Shown: positions 52,260 to 60,817, counted from the stretch's first letter. The stretch: DNA of 64,000 nt from Heritagella caecorum (GCA_904419035.1 CAJFQL010000008.1:1-64000), one strand, 5' to 3'. Made by a program: numbers and translations. The notes: generated by a model from the sequence alone, not told the origin.

Positions 52260-53246
52260 ATGAAAACAAAAGAACGAATTTTACAAAAATTGCGTGCTTC
52301 GGCCGGTTCATATGTATCCGGGGAATCCCTGAGCGAAGAATTCGGCATGTCCCGCACAACGGTATGGAAACACATCAAGGCCCTTCGGGCGGAAGGGTAC
52401 GCGATTACATCGGTCACCAACCGTGGGTATTGCCTGCAGGAAGAACCGGATATCCTCACCGCAGAAAATATCCGGGCTTCTCTTCCCACCCGGGTCATCG
52501 GACAAAACCTGGTGGTATGGCCCGTGACCGATTCCACCAATAACGAAGCAAAACGGATGGCGCTACAGGGGGCTCCCCACGGGACTGTCGTCATAGCCGA
52601 AGAACAGACCGGCGGCAAAGGGCGGTTGGGCCGGGCTTGGCGGTCGCCGCCGGGCCGGGGGCTGTGGTTTAGTTTACTATTGCGGCCCCATTGCTCCCCC
52701 CAGCAAGCCAGCCGCATGACGCTGCTAGCCGGGTTGGTCATCTGCCGCGTGCTGCGCCATGTTGCGGGGGTACCGGCTAAAGTCAAATGGCCCAATGATG
52801 TGGTCATCGGCGGCCGGAAAATCTGCGGGATTCTGACGGAAATGGGCGCCGAAATGGAGCAGGTGGAATATGTGGTCATCGGCCCCGGGGTGAATATTCA
52901 CGAGGGCAGCTATCCCCCCGATATTCGGGAACGGGCCATTTCCCTGGAAGAGGCCACCGGCAAAAAATGGAACCGGGCCTATCTGATGCGTTCCTTCTTG
53001 CAGGAATTTGAAAACGTCCTGGAAGAAAACGAGAAAAACGGCCTGCAGTCTTTGCTGCCGGCGTACCGGGATTTGTGTGTAACCCTGGGCCGCACGGTGT
53101 ATTGTGACCGCGGGGGCATCGAATTGCGGGGAACTGCTGTCGACATTACCGAAGAAGGCGAACTGGTCGTCGAAACCGAAACCGGGGAACGGGCGATCAT
53201 TTATTCCGGCGAAGTGTCTGTACAGGGCTTTTACGGCCACGCCTAA
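52260..53246 (+). CDS. birA: Bifunctional biotin ligase / biotin operon repressor
   Basis: Attaches biotin to carboxylase subunits and, with biotinyl-AMP, represses biotin genes. An N-terminal winged-helix domain (KTKERILQKLRASAGSYVSG, HTH about 18-45 with LSEEFGMSRTTVWKHIK) precedes the ligase core with GGKGRLGRAWRSPPGRGLW near residue 120 and KVKWPNDVVIGGRKICGIL near 178, and a C-terminal SH3-like cap. ATG 52260 follows GGGGGAG; the upstream frame is not supported. 328 residues. No biotin synthesis genes are near. Confidence 0.94.
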   Translation: MKTKERILQKLRASAGSYVSGESLSEEFGMSRTTVWKHIKALRAEGYAITSVTNRGYCLQEEPDILTAENIRASLPTRVIGQNLVVWPVTDSTNNEAKRMALQGAPHGTVVIAEEQTGGKGRLGRAWRSPPGRGLWFSLLLRPHCSPQQASRMTLLAGLVICRVLRHVAGVPAKVKWPNDVVIGGRKICGILTEMGAEMEQVEYVVIGPGVNIHEGSYPPDIRERAISLEEATGKKWNRAYLMRSFLQEFENVLEENEKNGLQSLLPAYRDLCVTLGRTVYCDRGGIELRGTAVDITEEGELVVETETGERAIIYSGEVSVQGFYGHA

Positions 53247-53268
53247 TAAAACAAAGCAAACGAAAAGG

Positions 53269-53295
53269 ACCCCCGGCGTATCAATCGCCGGGGGT
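53269..53295. terminator. Terminator between birA and DUF3793
   Basis: ACCCCCGGCG pairs with CGCCGGGGGT, short loop, T on the plus-strand side. It separates two convergent units and may act in both directions. Confidence 0.8.
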
Positions 53296-53309
53296 TTTGT
53301 CCTAATTTC

Positions 53310-53855
53310 TTATCCTGCCACAGCCAATTGCCGTAACGGGGTACCGGTCTGCCACAAACGCATATAGACATGGCAGCATTTTTCGTATTTTTGAAACAGC
53401 CGTTTGGCGCGTTCTTCATCCCCATATACTTTCCAGCACCCGGCACATTTGCAGTTTTTCCCCTGATGCCGGATAAAACCGGCCACATCTTCAAACGGAT
53501 ATCCCAGAAAAAAGCCGATTTCGTGAGGAAAATCCGGCTGGGCGGCTACCCGGCGGCGCAGCTGCCGGATACTTTGGCAAACCGAACCATGATATCCCCA
53601 TAACGCCAGGAACGCCGCTACTTTGGGGCACGCCATATCCTGCTGCAGCCGTTCTTTGCGGTATACGTACAAAAGGGCATGGCCCTTTTTGATTTGCAAG
53701 ACCGTCATATAGATACCTTTATCCCTCAACTGGCGCGCCAGCGTACGAAATTGTGAAAACCAGGCAACGGGTTCTTCCACTCGCACACGAAACAAACTGC
53801 CGGTTTTTAACCGGGCCAAGGTGGGCGCACATAGCGCAATCAATTCCCGTTCCAT
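53310..53855 (-). CDS. DUF3793 family protein
   Basis: 181 residues starting at ATG 53855 (MERELIALCAPTLARLKTGS) after AAAGGGGAGC. The family pattern includes HALLYVYRKERL, FLGYPFEDVAGFIRHQGKN and CAGCWKVYGDEERAKRLF. DUF3793 proteins are known from anaerobic Bacillota, often beside iron or flavodoxin genes; the function is not established. Cys in CKCAGCWK and CCHVY may bind metal. It overlaps the DUF2325 gene by 16 bases, so the two are translationally linked. The reading frame in the far upstream direction is not coding. Confidence 0.82.
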   Translation of the reverse strand: MERELIALCAPTLARLKTGSLFRVRVEEPVAWFSQFRTLARQLRDKGIYMTVLQIKKGHALLYVYRKERLQQDMACPKVAAFLALWGYHGSVCQSIRQLRRRVAAQPDFPHEIGFFLGYPFEDVAGFIRHQGKNCKCAGCWKVYGDEERAKRLFQKYEKCCHVYMRLWQTGTPLRQLAVAG

Positions 53856-54163
53856 GCGTCTTGCTCCCCTTTCCCCGTGCATGCCCCGCAATACTGTACC
53901 AGTACCGCATGCAGGGCCGATGCGCTGCTGGAGTGCACCCGATGGATGGGGATGTGGTTGCGTTTCGCTTCCTGCGAAGCGCTGATCACCATTTTGTGGG
54001 ACACCGTACTGACAAAAACAATCAATAAATCCGGGCACCCCATTTTCCGCTTCATTGTCCCGTGTTCCTTTGTGTATATTTTGGCTTTGCATCCATAAAT
54101 TTTGCAAATATCGGCATACTGTCCGGCCATCCCTTCATTGCCGCCTATGATCACCACGCTCAT
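53840..54163 (-). CDS. DUF2325 domain protein
   Basis: 107 residues from ATG 54163 (MSVVIIGGNEGMAGQYADIC), close to AAAGGATGG; ATG 54172 is also possible. DUF2325 proteins have a Rossmann-like fold with a conserved VIIGG start and a DLLIVFVSTVSHK-like strand; cysteines occur in CKIYGC. Their role is unknown, with proposals around metal or dicluster genes. Together with DUF3793 it forms an operon behind a promoter with two operator-like palindromes, so the pair is regulated. Confidence 0.8.
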   Translation of the reverse strand: MSVVIIGGNEGMAGQYADICKIYGCKAKIYTKEHGTMKRKMGCPDLLIVFVSTVSHKMVISASQEAKRNHIPIHRVHSSSASALHAVLVQYCGACTGKGEQDAWNGN

Positions 54164-54189
54164 GGAACCCATCCTTTCTGTTTTTGATG

Positions 54190-54205
54190 GTTAGTTTACA
54201 CTAAC
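54190..54205 (-). promoter_or_regulatory. Operator-like palindrome 1 (DUF2325 leader)
   Basis: GTTAGTTTACACTAAC: 6-base arms GTTAGT/ACTAAC with a 4-base centre. It lies between the promoter and the DUF2325 start and matches the second copy at 54259-54274. Confidence 0.65.
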
Positions 54206-54221
54206 TATCTATGGAAAAGAA

Positions 54222-54244
54222 AACTCCCCTACAGCCGGAGAGTT
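54222..54244 (-). terminator. Hairpin between the two operator-like palindromes
   Basis: On the minus strand AACTCTCC (54244-54237) pairs with GGGGAGTT (54229-54222), one G-U, 7-base loop, then a TTTTCTTTT tail. It is a candidate attenuator in the leader. Confidence 0.5.
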
Positions 54245-54258
54245 TTTGCCTGTTAATA

Positions 54259-54274
54259 GTTAGCTTTGACTAAC
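54259..54274 (-). promoter_or_regulatory. Operator-like palindrome 2
   Basis: GTTAGCTTTGACTAAC: arms GTTAG/CTAAC. It starts about 10 bases downstream of the -10 element, so a bound repressor would block initiation. Confidence 0.7.
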
Positions 54275-54283
54275 AATGTATGT

Positions 54284-54312
54284 ACTATACCATACGACCT
54301 TTCTCTTGTCAA
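54284..54312 (-). promoter_or_regulatory. Promoter of DUF2325-DUF3793
   Basis: Minus strand -35 TTGACA (54307-54312), 17-base spacer, -10 TATAGT (54284-54289). Strong consensus match. Confidence 0.8.
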
Positions 54313-54334
54313 GACGATCCGGCTCTGTTTTTAT

Positions 54335-54367
54335 AAAAAAATCCCGTCCTTTCGGACGGGATTTTTT
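54335..54367 (-). terminator. Terminator of the SH3/Ig/lysozyme gene
   Basis: ATCCCGTCC pairs with GGACGGGAT, TTTC loop, T on both sides. It lies at the stop codon of the long gene. Confidence 0.88.
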
Positions 54368-54368
54368 C

Positions 54369-57300
54369 TTATCGTTCGTAAGCGGCCAAACAACCGGGGT
54401 ACGTATATCCGTAGGTATTCACTTTATACTTGGACGAAGACGGGTTCGCGTCTGTATAATTTGCAAACGAATAGACCTTCGATTCCGCCAACCGGCGATA
54501 GAGCAGCCCCGGCAGGCATACCCCACCGGCTTTATGCCATTCCAACATGGCTGTGCCGTAGCAATACGAATCGGTGTACTGCAGGTCATGTACCAAATCG
54601 CTGCCCGACAGGCTGATATACCCACCATGTGCCCATCCGGTTTTGCCCGAAGAGGTGGTCAGGTAATACCACATCTGTTTGGTGCTGGACTGATATTCCA
54701 TCTTATACACCGTCACCGATGTATTCACCCCAATACTGGTAATCACCCCGGTGTTGTTGCCCGCCCCTTTATACAGGACGAAGGACTCCGTACTGGTACC
54801 TTTGCGCCCGGAAGAACCAATGGTAATGGGCTTCACGGCGTTGAGCATGATTTCCCGCATACTGATGGAGGCCGACGGGTTGTTCCAATACCCAGACCCC
54901 ACGTTGTACGAAAAGCTCACCAGCGAATCAAACTGGCACTGGCTTATTTTCAGATTGTTATTGGCTACAAATTTATTCACTTCGCTGGTATACGACCGGG
55001 TATTGATGGTGTTGCACAACAGCGCCCATGCTTCCCGTTTCGTGAGGTTATTATAGAACTTCTCCCCTTTGGAGATCACATACCCATACCCCAAGGTGGG
55101 AATGTTGTAGGCCAGCGTATCGGGATAAACCCCGGCACTGTAGCCTTCCATTTTGCTGATAATCGTCAGCATTTCATCACTGATCCGGCGGGTTTCCGTC
55201 GAAGTGGTCGTCGCATCCGCCGTGGAAACCACGTATACCGTAAAGGTAGCGTAATCGCTGCTCCAGGCTCCGTTGCTGTACGCATATACTTTCACGTCAT
55301 ACGTACCGGCCTTATCAAACGAAAGCTTCTTGGCGAACACGCGGGTTTCGTGGTCCGCCAGGCCGCTGGTCACCGCTTTTTCCGTGGTGTAGCCGGATAC
55401 ATCATACTGGGTTGTTTTGCCGCTGGCCGTCACTGCAAACCGCACTTTGGTGCGCTGGTTATTGGTAATCGCCGTCAGCGTCACATCGGAACCGGCAAAG
55501 GCGATATTGGGGTCGCTGTAAGCAAACTCCACCGCTTCCGCCGCTGTCACCGTCACTTTGCACGTCTGCTTCGACGAGCCGCTCTGTGCCGTTACGGTGC
55601 AGCTGCCCGGCGCTACCGCGTAAATATAACCGTTTTGCACCGTGGCCACTTTTTCATTGCTGCTTGTCCAGGTGATCACAGCGCCGCTACTGGAGCTGGT
55701 CGCGGTGGTATACATCGTCTTCCCGGCCGGAATCGAAGCCGTCGTATGAGACAGGGTAATGTCCCCCGAGGGCAGTTCCGACAGGAACTGAATGTACTCG
55801 GTCGACACATAACCGGTTGTATTACTCCCATAGATGCTGACCTTTGTCCAATCCGGATTCGACGTATCCAGTACATTCAGCACGGTTCCCATAGCCATAG
55901 TGGTAATCACCGTATACGTCGTTCCCGGCCCTTGGCGCAGGTTGACCGCGGTGGTCGTACGGGCATAGGCAAAATCATCGTTTTCCTTTTCCTGTACCGT
56001 TACTTTCATGGTTTTGGAAACGGAGCCGACTTTCACCGTGATGGTGGCCGACCCGGCTTTCACGCCTTTGATCGTATACAGGTATTTACCACTGCTTGTT
56101 TTGTTGTAGCTGGCCGTGGCTACCGATGTGGCCGACGAAGAAATCGACGGAACGGTGCGGCCATTATTGGTAGCCGTTACCGTTAACGTAAAGCTTTCGC
56201 CCACCTCCACCGTTTTGCTGGTGGGGCTCAGCGACAAAGTGGGCGCCGGCGTACTGGAAGAGAGCTTCAAGTACTCCCGGCTGCACCAGCCGGTGTTCCC
56301 GGCCGAAGCCTTCACTTTTACCCAGCCGCTATGACTGGTGCTGTCGAGCACGGTGAGCTTGGTCCCTTCCGGCAGCACCTGTAAGACCGTATAACTGGTG
56401 CCCGGGCCGGAGCGCATATTCAGCACATCGGTGGTGGTGGCCGTTTCACCGATTCCGGCGCTTTCCGTCACTGTCACTTTCATGGTTTTCGAAACCGAAC
56501 CCACTTTGACCGTGATGGTGGCCGACCCGGCTTTCACGCCTTTGATTGTGTAAAGGTATTTGCCATTACTTGTTTTGCTGTAGCTGGCCGTGGCCACCGA
56601 AGTAGCCGACGAGGAAATCGACGGAATTGTGCTGCCGTTATGGGTGGCTGTTACTGTCAGCGTGAAGCTTTCACCTGCTTCCACACTCTGACTGGTGGGG
56701 CTGAGCGACAACATCGGGGTAGCCGTCGACGAAGAAGAAAACGTCAGATATTCGCGGCTGCACCAGCCGGTTTTCCCCGCGGATGTCTTCACTTTCACCC
56801 AGCTGCTGTTGCTGGTACTGTCGACTACCGTCAGTTTGGTTCCCTTGGGCAGCACCTGCAGCACCGAATAAGTCATCCCGGCCCCCGAACGCATATTCAA
56901 TACATCGGTGGTCGTCGCTGTATCTCCGCTTGACGAAGAAGAGGAGGAAGAGGAAAACGACAGATAGTCCCGGCTGCACCAACCGGTTTTCCCCGCCGAT
57001 GTCTTTACCTTCACCCAACCGCTGTGGCTCGTGCTGTCCACCACCGTGAGTTTGGTTCCCTTCGGCAACACTTGCAGCACCGAATAGCTGGTTCCGGCTC
57101 CGGAGCGCATATTCAGCACATCGGTGGTGGTGGCCGTATCACCGCTTGCCGTGGAAGAGGAAGCCGCCGTAACGGTTACTTTCATGGTTTTGGAAACCGA
57201 CCCGACTTTTACCGTAATTGTAGAGATCCCGGCCTTTACACCTTTAATCGTGTAAAGGTATTTACCATTACTTGTTTTGCTGTAGCTGGCTGTCGCTACC

Positions 57301-57938
57301 GATGTAGCCGATGAGGAAATCGACGGAACTTTGCCGCCGTTATTGGTGGCCGTCACCGTCAGGGTAAAACTGCTTCCCGCCTTCACCGATTTGCTGGTCG
57401 GGCTCAGCGACAGCGTCGGGATAGCCGAAGCGGAAGACAGCGACAAATACTCCCGGCTGCACCAACCGGTTTTCCCTGCCGAGGTTTTTACTTTCACCCA
57501 GCCGCTGTGGCTGGTACTGTCGACCACCGTGAGTTTGGTCCCCTTGGGCAACACCTGTAAAACCGAATAATTGGTTCCGGCTCCGGAACGCATATTCAGC
57601 ACATCGGTAGTGGTGGCCGTACCGCCGCTCTGCGAGGTGCTTCCAAACGATAAATATGTTTTGCTGCACCAACCGGTTTTCCCCGATGAGGTTTTGACTT
57701 TGGCCCATTCGTCATCACTGTTATCCACCAGCGTGACCGTAGCCCCTTTGTCCATCAAAAGGATTTTATCGTAGGATGTACCGGGTCCGGTACGCAAATA
57801 TAGGTAATCCGTTGTAGTCGCCGTGGAAGCGGCTTCTACCTGCCCATAGGATCCCCCTACGGGGATCATCACCAGCAGCATGATCACTGTACAAAATATG
57901 GCCAGACATCGCCGGCCCACTTTTCGATACGTCTTCAT
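54369..57938 (-). CDS. Secreted modular protein: SH3b and Ig-like repeats with GH24 lysozyme
   Basis: 1189 residues from ATG 57938 (MKTYRKVGRRCLAIF, GGGGAGGAG upstream). A signal peptide ends near AEAA-like QVEAAST (about 37). Then come SH3b units at about 43-98, 107-168, 268-329, 340-400, 499-560 and 655-718; Ig-like units at 174-257, 408-491 and 567-649 that are nearly identical; a BIG2-like unit at 726-798; another beta-rich unit to 905; a GH24 lysozyme domain from 918 with Glu931, Asp940 and Thr948 (the T4-type triad order, with two extra residues before Thr and GYGY instead of GYGH); and a last SH3b near 1085-1145. It should bind and cut peptidoglycan. Confidence 0.85.
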   Translation of the reverse strand: MKTYRKVGRRCLAIFCTVIMLLVMIPVGGSYGQVEAASTATTTDYLYLRTGPGTSYDKILLMDKGATVTLVDNSDDEWAKVKTSSGKTGWCSKTYLSFGSTSQSGGTATTTDVLNMRSGAGTNYSVLQVLPKGTKLTVVDSTSHSGWVKVKTSAGKTGWCSREYLSLSSASAIPTLSLSPTSKSVKAGSSFTLTVTATNNGGKVPSISSSATSVATASYSKTSNGKYLYTIKGVKAGISTITVKVGSVSKTMKVTVTAASSSTASGDTATTTDVLNMRSGAGTSYSVLQVLPKGTKLTVVDSTSHSGWVKVKTSAGKTGWCSRDYLSFSSSSSSSSSGDTATTTDVLNMRSGAGMTYSVLQVLPKGTKLTVVDSTSNSSWVKVKTSAGKTGWCSREYLTFSSSSTATPMLSLSPTSQSVEAGESFTLTVTATHNGSTIPSISSSATSVATASYSKTSNGKYLYTIKGVKAGSATITVKVGSVSKTMKVTVTESAGIGETATTTDVLNMRSGPGTSYTVLQVLPEGTKLTVLDSTSHSGWVKVKASAGNTGWCSREYLKLSSSTPAPTLSLSPTSKTVEVGESFTLTVTATNNGRTVPSISSSATSVATASYNKTSSGKYLYTIKGVKAGSATITVKVGSVSKTMKVTVQEKENDDFAYARTTTAVNLRQGPGTTYTVITTMAMGTVLNVLDTSNPDWTKVSIYGSNTTGYVSTEYIQFLSELPSGDITLSHTTASIPAGKTMYTTATSSSSGAVITWTSSNEKVATVQNGYIYAVAPGSCTVTAQSGSSKQTCKVTVTAAEAVEFAYSDPNIAFAGSDVTLTAITNNQRTKVRFAVTASGKTTQYDVSGYTTEKAVTSGLADHETRVFAKKLSFDKAGTYDVKVYAYSNGAWSSDYATFTVYVVSTADATTTSTETRRISDEMLTIISKMEGYSAGVYPDTLAYNIPTLGYGYVISKGEKFYNNLTKREAWALLCNTINTRSYTSEVNKFVANNNLKISQCQFDSLVSFSYNVGSGYWNNPSASISMREIMLNAVKPITIGSSGRKGTSTESFVLYKGAGNNTGVITSIGVNTSVTVYKMEYQSSTKQMWYYLTTSSGKTGWAHGGYISLSGSDLVHDLQYTDSYCYGTAMLEWHKAGGVCLPGLLYRRLAESKVYSFANYTDANPSSSKYKVNTYGYTYPGCLAAYER
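55980..57640 (-). repeat. Near-identical tandem modules within the SH3/Ig gene
   Basis: The SH3b blocks (ending WCSREYL or WCSRDYL) and the Ig blocks (each starting LSLSPTS and ending SVSKTMKVTV) recur as highly similar DNA, for example the CGGCTGCACCA(A/G)CCGGTTTTCCC segment. This suggests recent duplication and gives a route to length variation by recombination. Confidence 0.8.
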
Positions 57939-58100
57939 CCAAGTCTCCTCCCCTTTTAGCATGAAACTGGCATAGCCGTTTTTTTGTTTTATACAGCTCC
58001 ATTTTACGAGATATCGCAGGATATTGCAATGTTTTGCGCGCATTTTTCTGATTTTTTCAGGGTTTCGCCCCGTTTTTTCCAGCCTCTGGGGGGACTACCC

Positions 58101-58142
58101 AAAAAAGGCGCCTTCCTTCACTCAAGAAGAAAGGCGCCTTTT
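58101..58142 (-). terminator. Terminator of the nrdD operon
   Basis: AAAAGGCGCCTT (58103-58114) pairs with AAGGCGCCTTTT (58131-58142), 16-base loop, TTTTTT on the minus-strand side. It follows the glycyl-radical gene by 13 bases. Confidence 0.88.
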
Positions 58143-58155
58143 CGTGGTCACAGAC

Positions 58156-58317
58156 TTAGCGGGTCAGGGAATGTTTCACCCGGTCACGTTCTTCCGCCCG
58201 TTTAGCATTGTTCCAGCGGTCGGTCGTCCCTACCAGGTATCCCGTAATCCGGCGAATTCGTTCAAAATTCACACCTGCACCTACGGTTCCGTTGTTTTCC
58301 ATTTTTTTCTCCGTCAT
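58156..58317 (-). CDS. Stand-alone glycyl-radical domain of class III ribonucleotide reductase
   Basis: 53 residues from ATG 58317, 9 bases after AAAGGAGG. The core NFERIRRITGYLVGTTDRWN and AKRAEERDRVKH match the C-terminal tail that normally closes NrdD, where the Gly of RVCGYLG in Escherichia coli carries the radical; here it is Gly26. The large NrdD gene just upstream stops before this region, after HCGCY. The 59-base spacer and separate ribosome binding site show independent translation. This would act as a loose radical subunit, comparable in idea to YfiD/GrcA for pyruvate formate-lyase. Confidence 0.85.
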   Translation of the reverse strand: MTEKKMENNGTVGAGVNFERIRRITGYLVGTTDRWNNAKRAEERDRVKHSLTR

Positions 58318-58376
58318 CGTAAAGTCCTCCTTTAAAAACAATGATGTTGTATCAAAAAGTAGTCGTTATCCTTTTC

Positions 58377-60671
58377 TCAATAGCATCCGCAGTGCTGCAG
58401 CGGCACATTGGGGTACTTTTTGCGCAGTTCCTCCAGCTTTTCCAGGCTGACCGGTTCACCGGCCCGCCGTCCGCACCGGGGACACACTTCATCAATAATA
58501 CCATTATACCCGCATACCGGGTCGCGGTCAACCGGGTGGTTCACGGAACCGTACCCGATGCCGGATTCCTTCATGCAGCGGATCACCGCTTCGAACGCAT
58601 CCAGATTCTTGCATACATCGCCGTCCAGTTCCACATAGCTGATATGGCCGGCATTGGTCAGCGCATGGTACGGTGCTTCGATCTGAATCTTGCGGAAGGC
58701 ATTGATGGGATAGTACACCGGCACATGGAACGAGTTGGTATAGTATTCCCGATCGGTAATGCCCGGCAGTTTGCCGTATTTCTTGGCGTCAATCCGCACA
58801 AAGCGGCCACTGAGCCCTTCGGCCGGAGTCGCCAGCAGCGACCAGTTCAAATGCGTTTTTTGGCTTTCGTCATCCATACGTTTGCGCATATAGGAGATAA
58901 TCCGCAAGCCCAGTTGCTGGCTTTCTTCGCTTTCCCCGTGGTGTTTGCCGGTCAGGGCGACCAGCGTTTCGGCCAACCCGATAAACCCGATGCTCAGCGT
59001 GCCGTGTTTGAGCACTTCTTCCACCGTATCATACCGGCTGAGCTTTTCGGAATCGATCCAAACCCCCTGGCCCATGAGGAAGGGATAGTTATAGACCTTT
59101 TTGCTGCACTGGATCTTAAACCGGTGCAGCAGCTGTTCAATGCACAGATCGATGCGGTCGTCCAGCATCGAGAAGAACTTCTGCAAATCGCCGTGGGCTT
59201 CAATCCCCAGGCGGGGCAGGTTGATTGTGGTAAAGCTCAAATTGCCACGCCCACAGGTAACTTCGCGGTTGGGATCGTACACATTGCCCATCACGCGGGT
59301 CCGGCAGCCCATGTAGGCCACTTCCGAATCATAATCGCCCGGACGGTAGTACTGCAGGTTGAACGGGGCGTCCAAAAAGCTGAAGTTCGGGAACAGGCGT
59401 TTGGCCGAAACCCGGATGGCCATTTTGAACAGGTCATAGTTGGGTTCGCCTTCGTTATAGTTGATGCCTTCCTTTACCTTGAAGATCTGTACCGGGAAAA
59501 TCGGCGTTTCGCCATCCCCCAGCCCGGCTTCCGTAGCTTGCAGCAGATTCCGGATCACCATCCGGCCTTCCGGCGACACGTCGGTACCATAGTTGAGCGA
59601 AGAGAACGGCACCTGGGCGCCGGCCCGGGAATTCATGGTATTCAGGTTGTGTACCAGCGCTTCCATAGCCTGGTAGGTGGCGTTATCGGTTTCGTTATAG
59701 GCATTGCTCTGGCAATAGACCGCTGCTTTTTCGGCTTCTTCGGGGGAAATCTTCCCTTCCATTTTTTCTACCAGATAGGCAGCCAGCTTTTTACCATAGG
59801 CTTCGGCTGTGCCCAGCGAAACATCCTTGCCCACATCTTCTTTGACCGCAGAAGTCCATTCATCGGCCTGTTCAAACGTAAACCCGAACCGCACCTGCAG
59901 GTACTGGGCCACCGATTTAAAGTACTGTTTGCGGAACGTTTTGGTAACACCGGGCGCCATGGCGTAGTCAAAGTTTGGAATACTCTGGCCGCCGTGCATT
60001 TCATTCTGGTTGGCCTGAATCGCAATGCAGCACAGCGCCGAATAGCTGCGGATGTCGTTGGGCTCCCGCAGGTACCCGTGGCCGGTGGAAAACCCATTTT
60101 TAAACAGCTTGAGCAGGTTAATCTGGCAGCACGTTTCCGTCAGCGCGTAGAAATCTTTATCGTGAATATGGATATCGCCGTTGATATGGGCCTGGGCGAT
60201 TTCGCGGGGAATGACATATTCATCATAGAAAGCCTTGGCCCCTTCCGACCCATATTTCAGCATAGTCCCCATGGCGGTGTCGGCGTCAATGTTGGCGTTT
60301 TCACGCTTGAGATCCACTTCGGAGCTAGGCTGGAACGTCAGGTTTTCGTAAATCTTCATCAGATTGGCGTTCATTTCCCGCATTTTCTGATGTTCGGCCC
60401 GATACAGAATGTAGGCTTTGGCCGTTTTGGGAAGGTCGCTTTCAATCAGCTTTTCTTCCACCATATCCTGAATCTCTTCCACATTGGGAATGGCGTCTTT
60501 TTGCTGTCCGGCATTGAGCGCATCGACTACCATAGCCGTTACTTTGTCAAGATCATAATCGCTCATGCGTTCCCCGGAAATATGAGAATTGGCCTTTAAA
60601 ATGGCATTCCGGATTTTGCTGGCATCAAACAGAACCACTTCGCCATTACGCTTCATGATTGTCTGAATCAT
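58377..60671 (-). CDS. nrdD: Class III (anaerobic) ribonucleoside-triphosphate reductase, main subunit
   Basis: Reduces NTPs to dNTPs under anoxia. 764 residues from ATG 60671 (MIQTIMKRNGEVVLFDASKIRN), where the N-terminal ATP-cone begins; it is set by GAGGGG at a longish spacing. The body has SALCCIAIQANQNEMHGG near 215, VMGNVYDPNREVTCGRG near 475 and the C-terminal zinc-type CPRCGRRAGE and HCGCY cysteines. It ends there: the GYLG glycyl-radical tail is missing and is encoded by the next gene. No nrdG activase gene is in the window. Controlled by an NrdR-like palindrome. Confidence 0.9.
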   Translation of the reverse strand: MIQTIMKRNGEVVLFDASKIRNAILKANSHISGERMSDYDLDKVTAMVVDALNAGQQKDAIPNVEEIQDMVEEKLIESDLPKTAKAYILYRAEHQKMREMNANLMKIYENLTFQPSSEVDLKRENANIDADTAMGTMLKYGSEGAKAFYDEYVIPREIAQAHINGDIHIHDKDFYALTETCCQINLLKLFKNGFSTGHGYLREPNDIRSYSALCCIAIQANQNEMHGGQSIPNFDYAMAPGVTKTFRKQYFKSVAQYLQVRFGFTFEQADEWTSAVKEDVGKDVSLGTAEAYGKKLAAYLVEKMEGKISPEEAEKAAVYCQSNAYNETDNATYQAMEALVHNLNTMNSRAGAQVPFSSLNYGTDVSPEGRMVIRNLLQATEAGLGDGETPIFPVQIFKVKEGINYNEGEPNYDLFKMAIRVSAKRLFPNFSFLDAPFNLQYYRPGDYDSEVAYMGCRTRVMGNVYDPNREVTCGRGNLSFTTINLPRLGIEAHGDLQKFFSMLDDRIDLCIEQLLHRFKIQCSKKVYNYPFLMGQGVWIDSEKLSRYDTVEEVLKHGTLSIGFIGLAETLVALTGKHHGESEESQQLGLRIISYMRKRMDDESQKTHLNWSLLATPAEGLSGRFVRIDAKKYGKLPGITDREYYTNSFHVPVYYPINAFRKIQIEAPYHALTNAGHISYVELDGDVCKNLDAFEAVIRCMKESGIGYGSVNHPVDRDPVCGYNGIIDEVCPRCGRRAGEPVSLEKLEELRKKYPNVPLQHCGCY

Positions 60672-60817
60672 CGGTCGGTTACCCCTCTCTGTTTTGCTGT
60701 TTTTGGTTCGAAACGTTTTTTCTGTATTCATTCCCCATGCAGTCCGTTTTCCTGAAATCATCCCTATCAAAACAGAAATACGGGTGAATGTATTTTTGAA
60801 TAGTTTCCGCTTTTAGG

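Noticed and set aside
54276..56186. 636-codon plus-strand frame opposite the SH3/Ig gene
   Set aside because: Lies across repeats and the terminator; low-complexity His/Arg-rich translation without signal or start.
58341..60599. 752-codon plus-strand frame opposite nrdD
   Set aside because: Antisense shadow; the nrdD frame has clear motifs and a ribosome binding site.
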